Source: Methylovulum miyakonense HT12
GTDB taxonomy: Bacteria > Pseudomonadota > Gammaproteobacteria > Methylococcales > Methylomonadaceae
Assembly: GCF_000384075.1 (NCBI RefSeq)
Contig: NZ_KB913025.1
Span: 746,118-810,117, forward strand
Length of the DNA: 64,000 nucleotides
Direction: 5' to 3'
Shown here: positions 48,667 through 55,486 of the stretch, in pieces
Numbering within the stretch: the stretch's first letter is position 1
Layout of the letters: every line of letters begins with the position of its first letter
The notes under the pieces: generated by a model
What the model was told of the DNA's origin: nothing
Seen by the model: only the letters and a program-made list of their open reading frames with translations
Database searches by the model: none
Program-made: the position numbers and the translations under genes

Positions 48667-49260
48667 ATGCAATACGATGGAACAAGTAAACTCGGTGATG
48701 CCATAGCAGCCCTTTACGGCTGTTCACCGCGAAGCCATAATAAAATTGCTGAACTGGTGGCGCAAGCTAAAGCGGCTTTGGGCATGAACAGCAAAGCCAA
48801 AAAATTACCCGATGATGTCAAGTTGGCAATTTACCGCTGGCATGTTGAACACTTAAACCCTGTTCAAGATATTAAACAAGTCGATAGCGTACATAAAGAA
48901 CCTGTTGAATCCCTAGACGATGCCATTGTTCAAAATATTAAACAAAGTTCACCGGACAGCCTTGTTCAAGATGTTAAACAGGAAATTGTTAATCAGGATG
49001 ATGACCTAGACAGCCCTGTTTATGATTTTAAACAAATACACTTTGCCGTCACCTTTAGCCACCAAGGGCAACCCAAGCGTACCACAGTGATGCTTGAAGG
49101 TTATTTAGTGAAAGCGTTACAGCGTAAATATGGCTTGACTGATAACGCGGCTGTTCGGGCATGGATTGAACAGGCTATTAAGTCCGATGGCGAGAGGTTT
49201 GATAGCTTTGCACCGCTCACCCGACAAGTTAAGCGCATGATGATTGAATCATTTGTTTAA
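48667..49260 (+). CDS. ribbon-helix-helix-like protein whose gene carries its motif array
   Basis: 197 residues. The C-terminal part (about 137-172: KRTTVMLEGYLVKALQRKYG, then NAAVRAWIEQAIK) has a beta-strand and two helices like a ribbon-helix-helix DNA-binding domain. The N-terminal part (LGDAIAALYGCSPRSHNKIAELV) is helical. The linker holds four peptides of the pattern V-Q/Y-D/N-I/V/F-K-Q (65-71, 88-93, 99-105, 118-123), each encoded by a copy of an 18-bp palindromic DNA motif. The protein may be a partition, replication-control or autoregulatory factor; this is inference. Confidence 0.65.
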   Translation: MQYDGTSKLGDAIAALYGCSPRSHNKIAELVAQAKAALGMNSKAKKLPDDVKLAIYRWHVEHLNPVQDIKQVDSVHKEPVESLDDAIVQNIKQSSPDSLVQDVKQEIVNQDDDLDSPVYDFKQIHFAVTFSHQGQPKRTTVMLEGYLVKALQRKYGLTDNAAVRAWIEQAIKSDGERFDSFAPLTRQVKRMMIESFV

Positions 49261-49271
49261 TATGTTAAATG
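48861..49271 (+). repeat. five further copies of the TGTTYAA-N4-TTAAACA palindrome
   Basis: Site C 48861-48878 (TGTTCAA GATA TTAAACA), D 48927-48944 (spacer AATA), E 48963-48980 (spacer GATG), F 49017-49034 (TGTTTAT GATT TTAAACA) and G 49254-49271 (TGTTTAA TATG TTAAATG). C-F lie in the coding region in the same reading phase; G spans the stop codon and matches site A over 21 bp. With A and B this makes seven copies in about 660 bp. Confidence 0.8.
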
Positions 49272-49307
49272 CCTTAAATGGACTGATAAAAGCAGAAAGC
49301 AAACAAG

Positions 49308-49703
49308 ATGCCCACACCTAAATTTAAGCCTGGACAATCTGGAAATCCCAAAGGCCGCCCCAAGGACAAAACCCCCGCCACCCTATTTAGGAAATCTATT
49401 GTTGACGACATGCCCGACATTATCGGCAAATTGGTGGAATTGGCAAAAGCTGGCGATGTGCAAGCCGCCAAGGTGTTGCTGGACAGGGTTTGCCCGACGC
49501 TTAAACCCCAAGCCATGCCGATTAACGTCCCCGTCAATGGCACATTGTCCGAACAAGGCGGCGAAATCATCAAGGCCACGCTGGCGGGGCAGATACCGCC
49601 GGACATGGGCAGCCAATTAATCACCGCCCTGGCGGCACAGGCCAAAATTATCGAGGTTGACGAACTGACCCGACGCATTGAAGCCTTGGAGTCAAAACCA
49701 TGA
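49308..49703 (+). CDS. DUF5681-family protein
   Basis: 131 residues. The N-terminus FKPGQSGNPKGRPKDKTPA is the signature of DUF5681, small proteins often found near phage terminase genes. The rest is helical (DIIGKLVELAKAGDVQAAKVLLDRVCP, then IEVDELTRRIEALE). Here no terminase follows, only three short proteins. The molecular function is unknown. Confidence 0.8.
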   Translation: MPTPKFKPGQSGNPKGRPKDKTPATLFRKSIVDDMPDIIGKLVELAKAGDVQAAKVLLDRVCPTLKPQAMPINVPVNGTLSEQGGEIIKATLAGQIPPDMGSQLITALAAQAKIIEVDELTRRIEALESKP

Positions 49704-49740
49704 GCATCAAAAACGGCCTGCTCTCAGGATGGGGCGGGAC

Positions 49741-49923
49741 ATGAACATCAGACAGCGGCTAAACAAACTGGAAGCGCGGGGGACGTATGGCGAGGTTGCC
49801 GTCATCATCAGCAAACTGGGCGAAAGCGCGGACGAAGCCTGTAAACGCTGGCAAGCCGGGCATCCCAACGTACATCCCGTGCAAACCTTCCTGGTGCAGT
49901 TTGTCGGGACAGCGTGGGAATAA
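49741..49923 (+). CDS. short KLE-type protein 1
   Basis: 60 residues starting MNIRQRLNKLEARGTYGEVAVI. The N-terminal RLNKLE motif is shared with the next two small proteins. No known domain; position after a DUF5681 gene suggests phage ancestry. Confidence 0.55.
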   Translation: MNIRQRLNKLEARGTYGEVAVIISKLGESADEACKRWQAGHPNVHPVQTFLVQFVGTAWE

Positions 49924-49926
49924 CTG

Positions 49927-50115
49927 ATGGTGTTAAAAAACCGTATCATCAAGCTGGAACAACGCGAGGCCGCCAAAGCCAACGGCGAACCTATCCGCCT
50001 TCCTGGCGAAACCCTCACCGCATTTAACAACCGCCGAGCGGCGGCGTTCAGACAAAGCCTAGGCAAATGCCGGACAATGCTGGATGTGCTAAGGGAAAAC
50101 TACCAATGGCCTTAA
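49927..50115 (+). CDS. short KLE-type protein 2
   Basis: 62 residues starting MVLKNRIIKLEQREAAKANG. Lies 3 bp after the previous stop and overlaps the next gene by 10 bp. Middle segment LPGETLTAFNNRRAAAFRQSL is helical and basic. Function unknown. Confidence 0.55.
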   Translation: MVLKNRIIKLEQREAAKANGEPIRLPGETLTAFNNRRAAAFRQSLGKCRTMLDVLRENYQWP

Positions 50116-50282
50116 AGACCCGAATCGACAAGCTTGAAAAGTCCCAATTAAAATTAAATCCATACATGGCAGAATTAAGAAAAATGTCTGATGAAGAACT
50201 GTTAGCCGAACTGGCACGGGTAAGGGCTAGAGCTGCAATGATGGGCTGTCCTACTGACGACATAAAAAATGCTCCCATTTGA
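50106..50282 (+). CDS. short KLE-type protein 3
   Basis: 58 residues starting MALKTRIDKLEKSQLKL, from ATG 50106 inside the end of the previous gene. Helical; AELRKMSDEELLAELARVRARA is coiled-coil-like. The shared RIxKLE start suggests the three genes arose by duplication. Confidence 0.55.
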   Translation: MALKTRIDKLEKSQLKLNPYMAELRKMSDEELLAELARVRARAAMMGCPTDDIKNAPI

Positions 50283-50402
50283 CGCTATCCTACACAGGTG
50301 TTAGGCTTAAACCGTTTCCGTCGATTGTAAAGCCAACTGTTTAGCACTTGTCTACATTGCCAGACAAATCCCCTAAAAATTTCCGGTCAAATCAGGTAAC
50401 CC

Positions 50403-50975
50403 ATGTTCGGTATTTTTTCCCTCTTCAAGCGCGTATTTGACGATACCCCGTCAACCCCGCCTATTGCCGAACCACAACCACGCCAACCAGATGCGCGAAC
50501 CCGCCACCTGCAAAATAGCTTAGACTTTGCCAAAACCCAACACCACACCCTAAGCCAAAAACAACGCGAACAGGAATATTGGCAACACGAATACGGCAAA
50601 CGGCAAGCCGCCGAACTGAATCAACTCAGCGGTACAGAGTTTGAAAACTATCTAGCCGGATTATTCCGCGCACATGGCTACCATGTCCAGCTAACCCCTA
50701 CGTCCGGCGATTACGGGGCAGATTTGCTACTGACCCGACAAGGCGAGCGCATCGCCGTACAGGCCAAATGCTATCGCGGTAGTGTCGGTGTAGCCGCCGT
50801 GCAAGAAGCGTTATCAGGTATGGCCTATTATCAATGTCACAGCGCATGGGTGATTACCACAGGCAATTACACCCCCAATGCCATCGAACTTGCCAGACAA
50901 TCCAAAGTACGTTTACTGGATAGCACCGAATTGGGTAAATTGATTAGGCAACTTGAAGACAGGGCAGGTAAATAA
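50403..50975 (+). CDS. Mrr-like restriction endonuclease-fold protein
   Basis: 190 residues. The N-terminal ~75 residues are polar, Gln-rich and probably helical. The C-terminal half is an Mrr_cat/PD-(D/E)XK nuclease (PF04471): GTEFENYLAGLFRAHGYHV (E), SGDYGADLLL (D), IAVQAKCYRG (Q-x-K), then VITTGNYTPNAIELARQSKVRLLD. All catalytic positions look intact. Mrr-type nucleases cleave modified or foreign DNA. It is the first gene of a three-gene operon; the Sel1 gene begins 1 bp after its stop. Confidence 0.85.
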   Translation: MFGIFSLFKRVFDDTPSTPPIAEPQPRQPDARTRHLQNSLDFAKTQHHTLSQKQREQEYWQHEYGKRQAAELNQLSGTEFENYLAGLFRAHGYHVQLTPTSGDYGADLLLTRQGERIAVQAKCYRGSVGVAAVQEALSGMAYYQCHSAWVITTGNYTPNAIELARQSKVRLLDSTELGKLIRQLEDRAGK

Positions 50976-50976
50976 C

Positions 50977-52263
50977 ATGGCTGACCAATTGCCCATTATC
51001 CAAACAGCCCGCCATGTTACGGTGGCAGATAAAAAATCCACCACCTTATTGGGACGTGGACTGGCGGCGATTCAAAGCCAAAAACTTGCCATTGTTGAAC
51101 AAGATAAGCGTTATCGGCAAGCACGGGATATTTATAACCGGATAACAGATTATGGCTATACAAGCCGCTTTGATTGCCAGTTAATGCCTAAGCTAAGCGT
51201 TCAGGCCGATTTGTTTGAAGTTAATCGGTTACAACCTTTTTATGGCATGCTGCAACAACTGGCTGATGTGTATAAAGTCTTTCAACAATTGGCTGATGAA
51301 GGTTATGGCAAAGCCTATTTTCCGCTTGCGTGTATGTTTAACGGTGGACAAGGAATAAGCAAAGATGATGAAAAGCATGATTATTACAGTAAATTAGCCT
51401 TCGATTGGTATTTCGCTAATCAAGCCTTGGATGATTTGGAGGTATGGACTGATTTAGGTTGGATGTATGACCATTTTAATGAAGTAGAGCAGGACGATGA
51501 GAATACATTGAGTTACTGCAACTTTATTGAAAAAAACCACGAAAATGCCCCAATTAATATATGGGAATGGTACGAAACAAATGGGCAACCTGAAGATTAT
51601 GAATACAGAACGGTTGGTTTAGCTATGCGTTGGTATCGTCAAGCCGCTGACCGAAGTTATGCGAGAGCGCAATATAATGTAGGCTTCACCTACGAAAATA
51701 ATCCTGAGTCATTAGAAGATTTTGACGTGGCTGTGCTATGGTATCGAGAGGCCGCTGAACAAGGCTATGCAGCGGCTCAATGCAATTTAGGCTCGATGTA
51801 CCTATATGGATGCGGCATGGAACAGGCTGATGATAATGAAGCAATATTTTGGTTTCAAAAAGCAGCCGAACAAGGTCATGCAGATGCTCAATTCAGCTTA
51901 GGCTTGATATATGAAAATGGATATGGTGTAGAACAAGATTTTGACAAAGCAATATTTTGGTATCAAAAAGCAGCTGAACAAGGCTGCGCAAATGCACAAT
52001 ACAATTTAGGGAATATTTGGGAAAGCAATCAATCTTTAGGGTTTGAGCAAAACGATATTGAAGCTATATTCTGGTATCGAAAAGCAGCCGGGCAAGGCCA
52101 CCCAAACGCACAATGCAATTTAGGCTCGATGTACCTAAATGGATACGGTGTGGAACAGGACGATGATGAAGCCGTGTTTTGGTATCGGAAGGCCGCTGAA
52201 CAGGGTGATGCAGAAGCACAAGAAAACCTCGCAATACTAGGCATTAACTGGAAAGAAACATAA
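50977..52263 (+). CDS. Sel1-repeat protein of the Mrr/Sel1/J-domain operon
   Basis: 428 residues from ATG 50977; an in-frame codon at 50953 overlaps the Mrr gene. The N-terminal ~120 residues are unique (QLPIIQTARHVTVADKKSTT). From about residue 210 to the end there are at least five Sel1-like repeats (AAEQGYAAAQCNLGSMYLYG, AAEQGHADAQFSLGLIYENG and so on), a scaffold for protein binding. It has no signal peptide, unlike the Sel1 protein at 28.5 kb. Its stop overlaps the next ATG (TAATG). Confidence 0.85.
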   Translation: MADQLPIIQTARHVTVADKKSTTLLGRGLAAIQSQKLAIVEQDKRYRQARDIYNRITDYGYTSRFDCQLMPKLSVQADLFEVNRLQPFYGMLQQLADVYKVFQQLADEGYGKAYFPLACMFNGGQGISKDDEKHDYYSKLAFDWYFANQALDDLEVWTDLGWMYDHFNEVEQDDENTLSYCNFIEKNHENAPINIWEWYETNGQPEDYEYRTVGLAMRWYRQAADRSYARAQYNVGFTYENNPESLEDFDVAVLWYREAAEQGYAAAQCNLGSMYLYGCGMEQADDNEAIFWFQKAAEQGHADAQFSLGLIYENGYGVEQDFDKAIFWYQKAAEQGCANAQYNLGNIWESNQSLGFEQNDIEAIFWYRKAAGQGHPNAQCNLGSMYLNGYGVEQDDDEAVFWYRKAAEQGDAEAQENLAILGINWKET

Positions 52264-53033
52264 TGCTACCCGAACAACAAGAACTTACCCGCCTGGAAAC
52301 CGAACAGGCTGGACTTGAAGAACAAGTCATATCCGCCGAATTGACGCTGGAAACCATAAAATCCGAGCTATCCCAGTTTCAATACCACTACAATCAAACT
52401 ATTGGACGGTTGTTTGTTGAGTTGGACGAGTTGGACGCAAAAATTGCCTTGGTGGAAGCCGGATTACATCCTGATGATGTCGAGGCACAATTCCGCGCCC
52501 AAGCCGCACAAGCGCAAGCGCAAAAATCAGCCGAAGAAGCGGGGGTGATTGAAAGCAAACCACCGCCACCGGAAATCACACCCGAAATTAAGCAAGCATT
52601 TCGCCAAGCCGCCAAGCTGATGCACCCTGACCGCGCCACCACCGATACGGAACGTGAACGCCGCAACGTGATGATGGCTAAAGTTAATCGGGCTTATGAG
52701 GTAGGGGATTTGCCAATGATTGAAAAATTGATTGTCGAATTCGGTGAAGACCCCGAAGCGATAAAAGGCGAAGATGTAGGCGCACGGTTGATAAAAGCAA
52801 TTCGCCGTATTGCCCAGCTACGCCGCCGCTTTTCAGAAGCCGAAAAGGAACTTGCCGAGCTGCAACAGCATGAGCTTTACGAGTTAATGGCAACTGTGCA
52901 AGAAACTGAAGCAATGGGTGGCGACACATTAGGCGATTTGACACAGCACCTGATGCAGCAAATTTCTGAACGCAAAATCCAGTTGGAGATGTTGCGCCAT
53001 GCTATGGATGCCAATTCAGCCGCAATTATTTGA
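52263..53033 (+). CDS. J-domain-like coiled-coil protein
   Basis: 256 residues. N-terminal coiled coil (EQQELTRLETEQAGLEEQVI), then a J-domain-like segment with the HPD motif (IKQAFRQAAKLMHPDRA, residues about 105-125, then MMAKVNRAYEVGDLPMIEKL). C-terminal coiled coil (RRRFSEAEKELAELQQHELYEL). J domains stimulate Hsp70 ATPases, so this protein may recruit DnaK to the Sel1/Mrr partners (inference). Its start overlaps the Sel1 stop, indicating translational coupling. Confidence 0.82.
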   Translation: MLPEQQELTRLETEQAGLEEQVISAELTLETIKSELSQFQYHYNQTIGRLFVELDELDAKIALVEAGLHPDDVEAQFRAQAAQAQAQKSAEEAGVIESKPPPPEITPEIKQAFRQAAKLMHPDRATTDTERERRNVMMAKVNRAYEVGDLPMIEKLIVEFGEDPEAIKGEDVGARLIKAIRRIAQLRRRFSEAEKELAELQQHELYELMATVQETEAMGGDTLGDLTQHLMQQISERKIQLEMLRHAMDANSAAII

Positions 53034-53044
53034 TTGTCTGCTTA

Positions 53045-53194
53045 TCAAATGCGTGAAAAATCATTTACCCCAGTCAATTCATAGTGTCCATTTACTTTAA
53101 AAACATTATTGTCTACCGTAATGCTGAATGTGATGTATTTAGCCGTTGTAATAATGTTTCTATCCATAAGTTGCCGAATTAAACTGCTTTGCAT
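53045..53194 (-). CDS. possible 49-aa protein
   Basis: ATG 53194 to TGA 53045 on the minus strand (QSSLIRQLMDRNIITTAKYI as its start region). It occupies part of the 290-bp gap between the J-domain gene and the HicB-like gene. The frame is open but no homology or strong ribosome-binding site is apparent. It could be the remnant of a longer gene, because a frame upstream (YTTRKSIRSKAGCK) ends close by. Confidence 0.25.
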   Translation of the reverse strand: MQSSLIRQLMDRNIITTAKYITFSITVDNNVFKVNGHYELTGVNDFSRI

Positions 53195-53324
53195 GATAAT
53201 GTAATCGCTAATCGGCCTGCCTTTTACATCCCGCCTTACTACGAATACTTTTGCGCGTGGTGTACTTATTTACAGTTGTTTCTAATACAATGTTACAGAC
53301 TAGATAACTCAAGAGAAAGCACCC

Positions 53325-53639
53325 ATGACACCCAACCAACTGATAATAAAATGTTTTGCCGAACAAGAGGCTGATTACTGGGTTGCGGTATGCTTGGACT
53401 TTAACCTTGCTGCACAGGGCGACTCTTTCGAGGAAGTGAAAACCAAGCTCGAAGCCATGATTGCCGAGTATGTTTTTGACGCCCTGGCAGGTGAAGACAA
53501 GCCTTACGCCGCGCAATTGTTATCAAGGCACGCCCCGTTGTCTTCATGGCTTAGATACTATTTTATCAAGCTGAAAATCACGTTGCTGCATGGCGCGGGG
53601 CGTGTGTTCGATGAAACTATGCCGTTAATTCCTGCATGA
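53325..53639 (+). CDS. HicB-like antitoxin
   Basis: 104 residues. IIKCFAEQEADYWVAVCLDFNLAAQGDSFEEVKTKLEAMI is the partial RNase-H-like fold of HicB-type antitoxins, seen here as YWVAVCLDFNLAAQGDSFEE. The C-terminal half (LSSWLRYYFIKLKITLLHGAGR) lacks a clear DNA-binding domain. It overlaps the HicA-like gene by 4 bp (ATGA), the antitoxin-first order. Confidence 0.75.
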   Translation: MTPNQLIIKCFAEQEADYWVAVCLDFNLAAQGDSFEEVKTKLEAMIAEYVFDALAGEDKPYAAQLLSRHAPLSSWLRYYFIKLKITLLHGAGRVFDETMPLIPA

Positions 53640-53881
53640 GCGGTGAATTTCCGCCGCTGACCTGCAAGGACATTAAAAAGATTCTCGCCTATCTTGGCTT
53701 TGTTGCCCGCCCCCAAAAAGGCACTTCCCATGAACAATGGGTAAAAGAAGCAAACGGCAAGCTGTATAAAGTAACCGTTGATTGCCCAAAATCACCCTTC
53801 TCGCAAACGCTTATCAAAAGCATGGCTGAACAAGCCGGATTAAAGAAGAAAGATTTTTACCGGATATTCAAACAGCTTTAG
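53636..53881 (+). CDS. HicA-like mRNA interferase toxin
   Basis: 81 residues. The dsRBD-like fold of HicA is visible: LTCKDIKKILAYLGFVARPQ, then KGTSHEQWVK with the catalytic His, then a beta-strand KLYKVTVDCP. HicA cleaves mRNA when not held by HicB. As island cargo next to the tRNA end, the pair may stabilise the element (inference). Confidence 0.78.
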   Translation: MSGEFPPLTCKDIKKILAYLGFVARPQKGTSHEQWVKEANGKLYKVTVDCPKSPFSQTLIKSMAEQAGLKKKDFYRIFKQL

Positions 53882-54048
53882 CCGCCCCGATAACATAAAC
53901 CTGTTTGGACATGTGGAACTTGTAGGCAATCCCTAATAAAGCCGCCTTAATTGGCGGTTTTTTGTGCCTGGGATTTAGGCAATTGTTGCGGTTTATTATG
54001 GCTGTTTTTTTAGAAGTGCGCCAAAATTGCGCCATTTTTAACAGGCAA

Positions 54049-54080
54049 TAAAAAAGGCCTACATAAAAAATATGTAAGCC
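54049..54080 (-). terminator. terminator of tRNA-Leu
   Basis: GGCCTACATA/TATGTAAGCC hairpin (54056-54080, one G-T pair in RNA) followed on the minus strand by T6-T7, just past the tRNA 3' end. Diverged but structurally equal to the one at 44510-44540. Confidence 0.75.
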
Positions 54081-54085
54081 TTTGA

Positions 54086-54150
54086 ATTCTTTGGTACCGA
54101 GGGCCGGAATCGAACCGGCACGATGTCACCATCACCGGATTTTGAATCCG
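54086..54150 (-). repeat. island attachment site at intact tRNA-Leu
   Basis: 65 bp identical to 44547-44611; lies within and just past the 3' part of tRNA-Leu. Crossover occurred somewhere in this block. Confidence 0.93.
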
Positions 54151-54178
54151 GCGCGTCTACCAGTTCCGCCACCCCGGC
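54092..54178 (-). tRNA. tRNA-Leu (CAA)
   Basis: 87 nt class II tRNA with encoded CCA. Anticodon loop TTCAAAA gives anticodon CAA. Acceptor GCCGGGG with CCTCGGT (one G-T) and a long variable arm are present. It is intact because the island restored its 3' end on integration. Confidence 0.95.
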
Positions 54179-54332
54179 AAAGAACCGACATTATAGGCAT
54201 GTTTTTTAAAATTGCCAAGCAATTTTTCATATTTTCGTCATTAAATTATTTTTGCTTGGGAAACAGCGGTTTTTGCCTTAAACGGACGGGATATTTTGGC
54301 TGAACCCGCCCAAGCTGATAACATGGCGGGCT

Positions 54333-55355
54333 ATGAAAAAAAGTGACTTTTATTACGACTTACCCGATGCGCTGATTGCCCAGCACCCTTTGGCTGAACG
54401 CACCGCCAGCCGCTTGCTGTGCTTGAACCGTGATTCTGGCGTGTTGGCCGACAAACAGTTCAACGATTTTATTGATTTGCTTAAGCCTGATGATTTGCTG
54501 GTGTTTAACGACACCCGTGTCATTCCGGCGCGGCTGTGGGGCAATAAAGCCAGCGGCGGCAAGGTTGAAATCTTGATCGAACGCATCATTGATGAGCATC
54601 ACGCGTTGGCCCATGTCCGGGCCAGCAAAGCCCCGAAAGCAGGCGCTGTCATCCAGTTGCCGGAAGGCCTGGCCTGCACGGTCGAAGGCCGCGAAAACGA
54701 CTTGTTCCAGTTGGTGTTTGACGGCGGGCAAACCGTGCTTGAAGTGCTGATGCAAATCGGCCATATCCCCTTGCCTCCGTATATCACCCGTGACGATGAC
54801 GCGGCCGATTTCAGCCGCTACCAAACCGTGTTTGCAAAAACCGCCGGGGCGGTCGCCGCCCCGACAGCCGGGCTACATTTTGACCAGGCCTTGCTGGACA
54901 GCATCCAAGCCAAAGGCGTGCGCTCGGCGTTTGTGACCTTGCATGTCGGCAGCGGCACCTTCCAGCCAGTCAGGGTTGAAAATCTCGCCGAACATGTGAT
55001 GCACAAAGAACATTTCAACGTGCCACCGGAAACTGTCGCCGCAATTGCACAAACCCGCGCAAGATCAGGCCGCGTCATTGCAATTGGCACCACCGCCGTC
55101 AGGGCATTGGAATCGGCGGCAAGAACCGGGCCTTTTGCCGCAACGCTGGGCGACACCCGGCTGTTCATCACTCCTGGCTATACGTTTAAGGTGGTCGACG
55201 CCTTATTGACCAATTTCCATCTGCCAGAATCCACCCTATTAATGTTGGTCAGTGCGTTTGCAGGGTATCGGCCGGTCATGGACGCTTATCAACACGCTAT
55301 CAACCAAGGCTACCGGTTTTTCAGCTATGGCGACGCGATGTTTTTATACCGTTGA
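54333..55355 (+). CDS. queA: tRNA preQ1(34) S-adenosylmethionine ribosyltransferase-isomerase
   Basis: 340 residues, the usual length. It transfers the ribosyl part of SAM to preQ1 at the tRNA wobble position, making epoxyqueuosine. Conserved blocks are [22 protein letters not shown] at the N-terminus, [42 protein letters not shown] and the C-terminal [17 protein letters not shown]. Starts at ATG 54333. Confidence 0.97.
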   Translation: MKKSDFYYDLPDALIAQHPLAERTASRLLCLNRDSGVLADKQFNDFIDLLKPDDLLVFNDTRVIPARLWGNKASGGKVEILIERIIDEHHALAHVRASKAPKAGAVIQLPEGLACTVEGRENDLFQLVFDGGQTVLEVLMQIGHIPLPPYITRDDDAADFSRYQTVFAKTAGAVAAPTAGLHFDQALLDSIQAKGVRSAFVTLHVGSGTFQPVRVENLAEHVMHKEHFNVPPETVAAIAQTRARSGRVIAIGTTAVRALESAARTGPFAATLGDTRLFITPGYTFKVVDALLTNFHLPESTLLMLVSAFAGYRPVMDAYQHAINQGYRFFSYGDAMFLYR

Positions 55356-55486
55356 TGTGGCCGCCGTAAAAACCAGGGTTCCGGCGCCATTGCCCAAACA
55401 AATAATGGCACATCCCATCCCCGCCTTTTCAAATACGGTAACATCGTGTGTTGTATAATCGCATTTTTGTTTAACCGCTTACCGTC

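Larger units (their letters stand above)
44547..54150. mobile_element. genomic island integrated into tRNA-Leu(CAA)
   Basis: About 9.6 kb bounded by 65-bp perfect direct repeats. The end at 54 kb has the full tRNA-Leu; the end at 44.5 kb has only its 3' portion, next to the integrase gene. Cargo: integrase, several small DNA-binding or phage-like genes, a site-dense region at 48.3-49.3 kb, a DUF5681 protein, short proteins, an Mrr/Sel1/J-domain operon and a HicBA-like pair. No capsid, terminase large subunit or conjugation genes are seen, so it resembles a satellite or integrative island (inference). Confidence 0.92.

Noticed and set aside
48844..48859. Eighth palindrome copy TGTTGAA...TTAAACC before site C
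   Set aside because: Spacer is 3 instead of 4 bp and both arms have mismatches; probably chance.
54082..54303. 73-codon frame overlapping tRNA-Leu
   Set aside because: It reads through the complement of the tRNA; coincidental.
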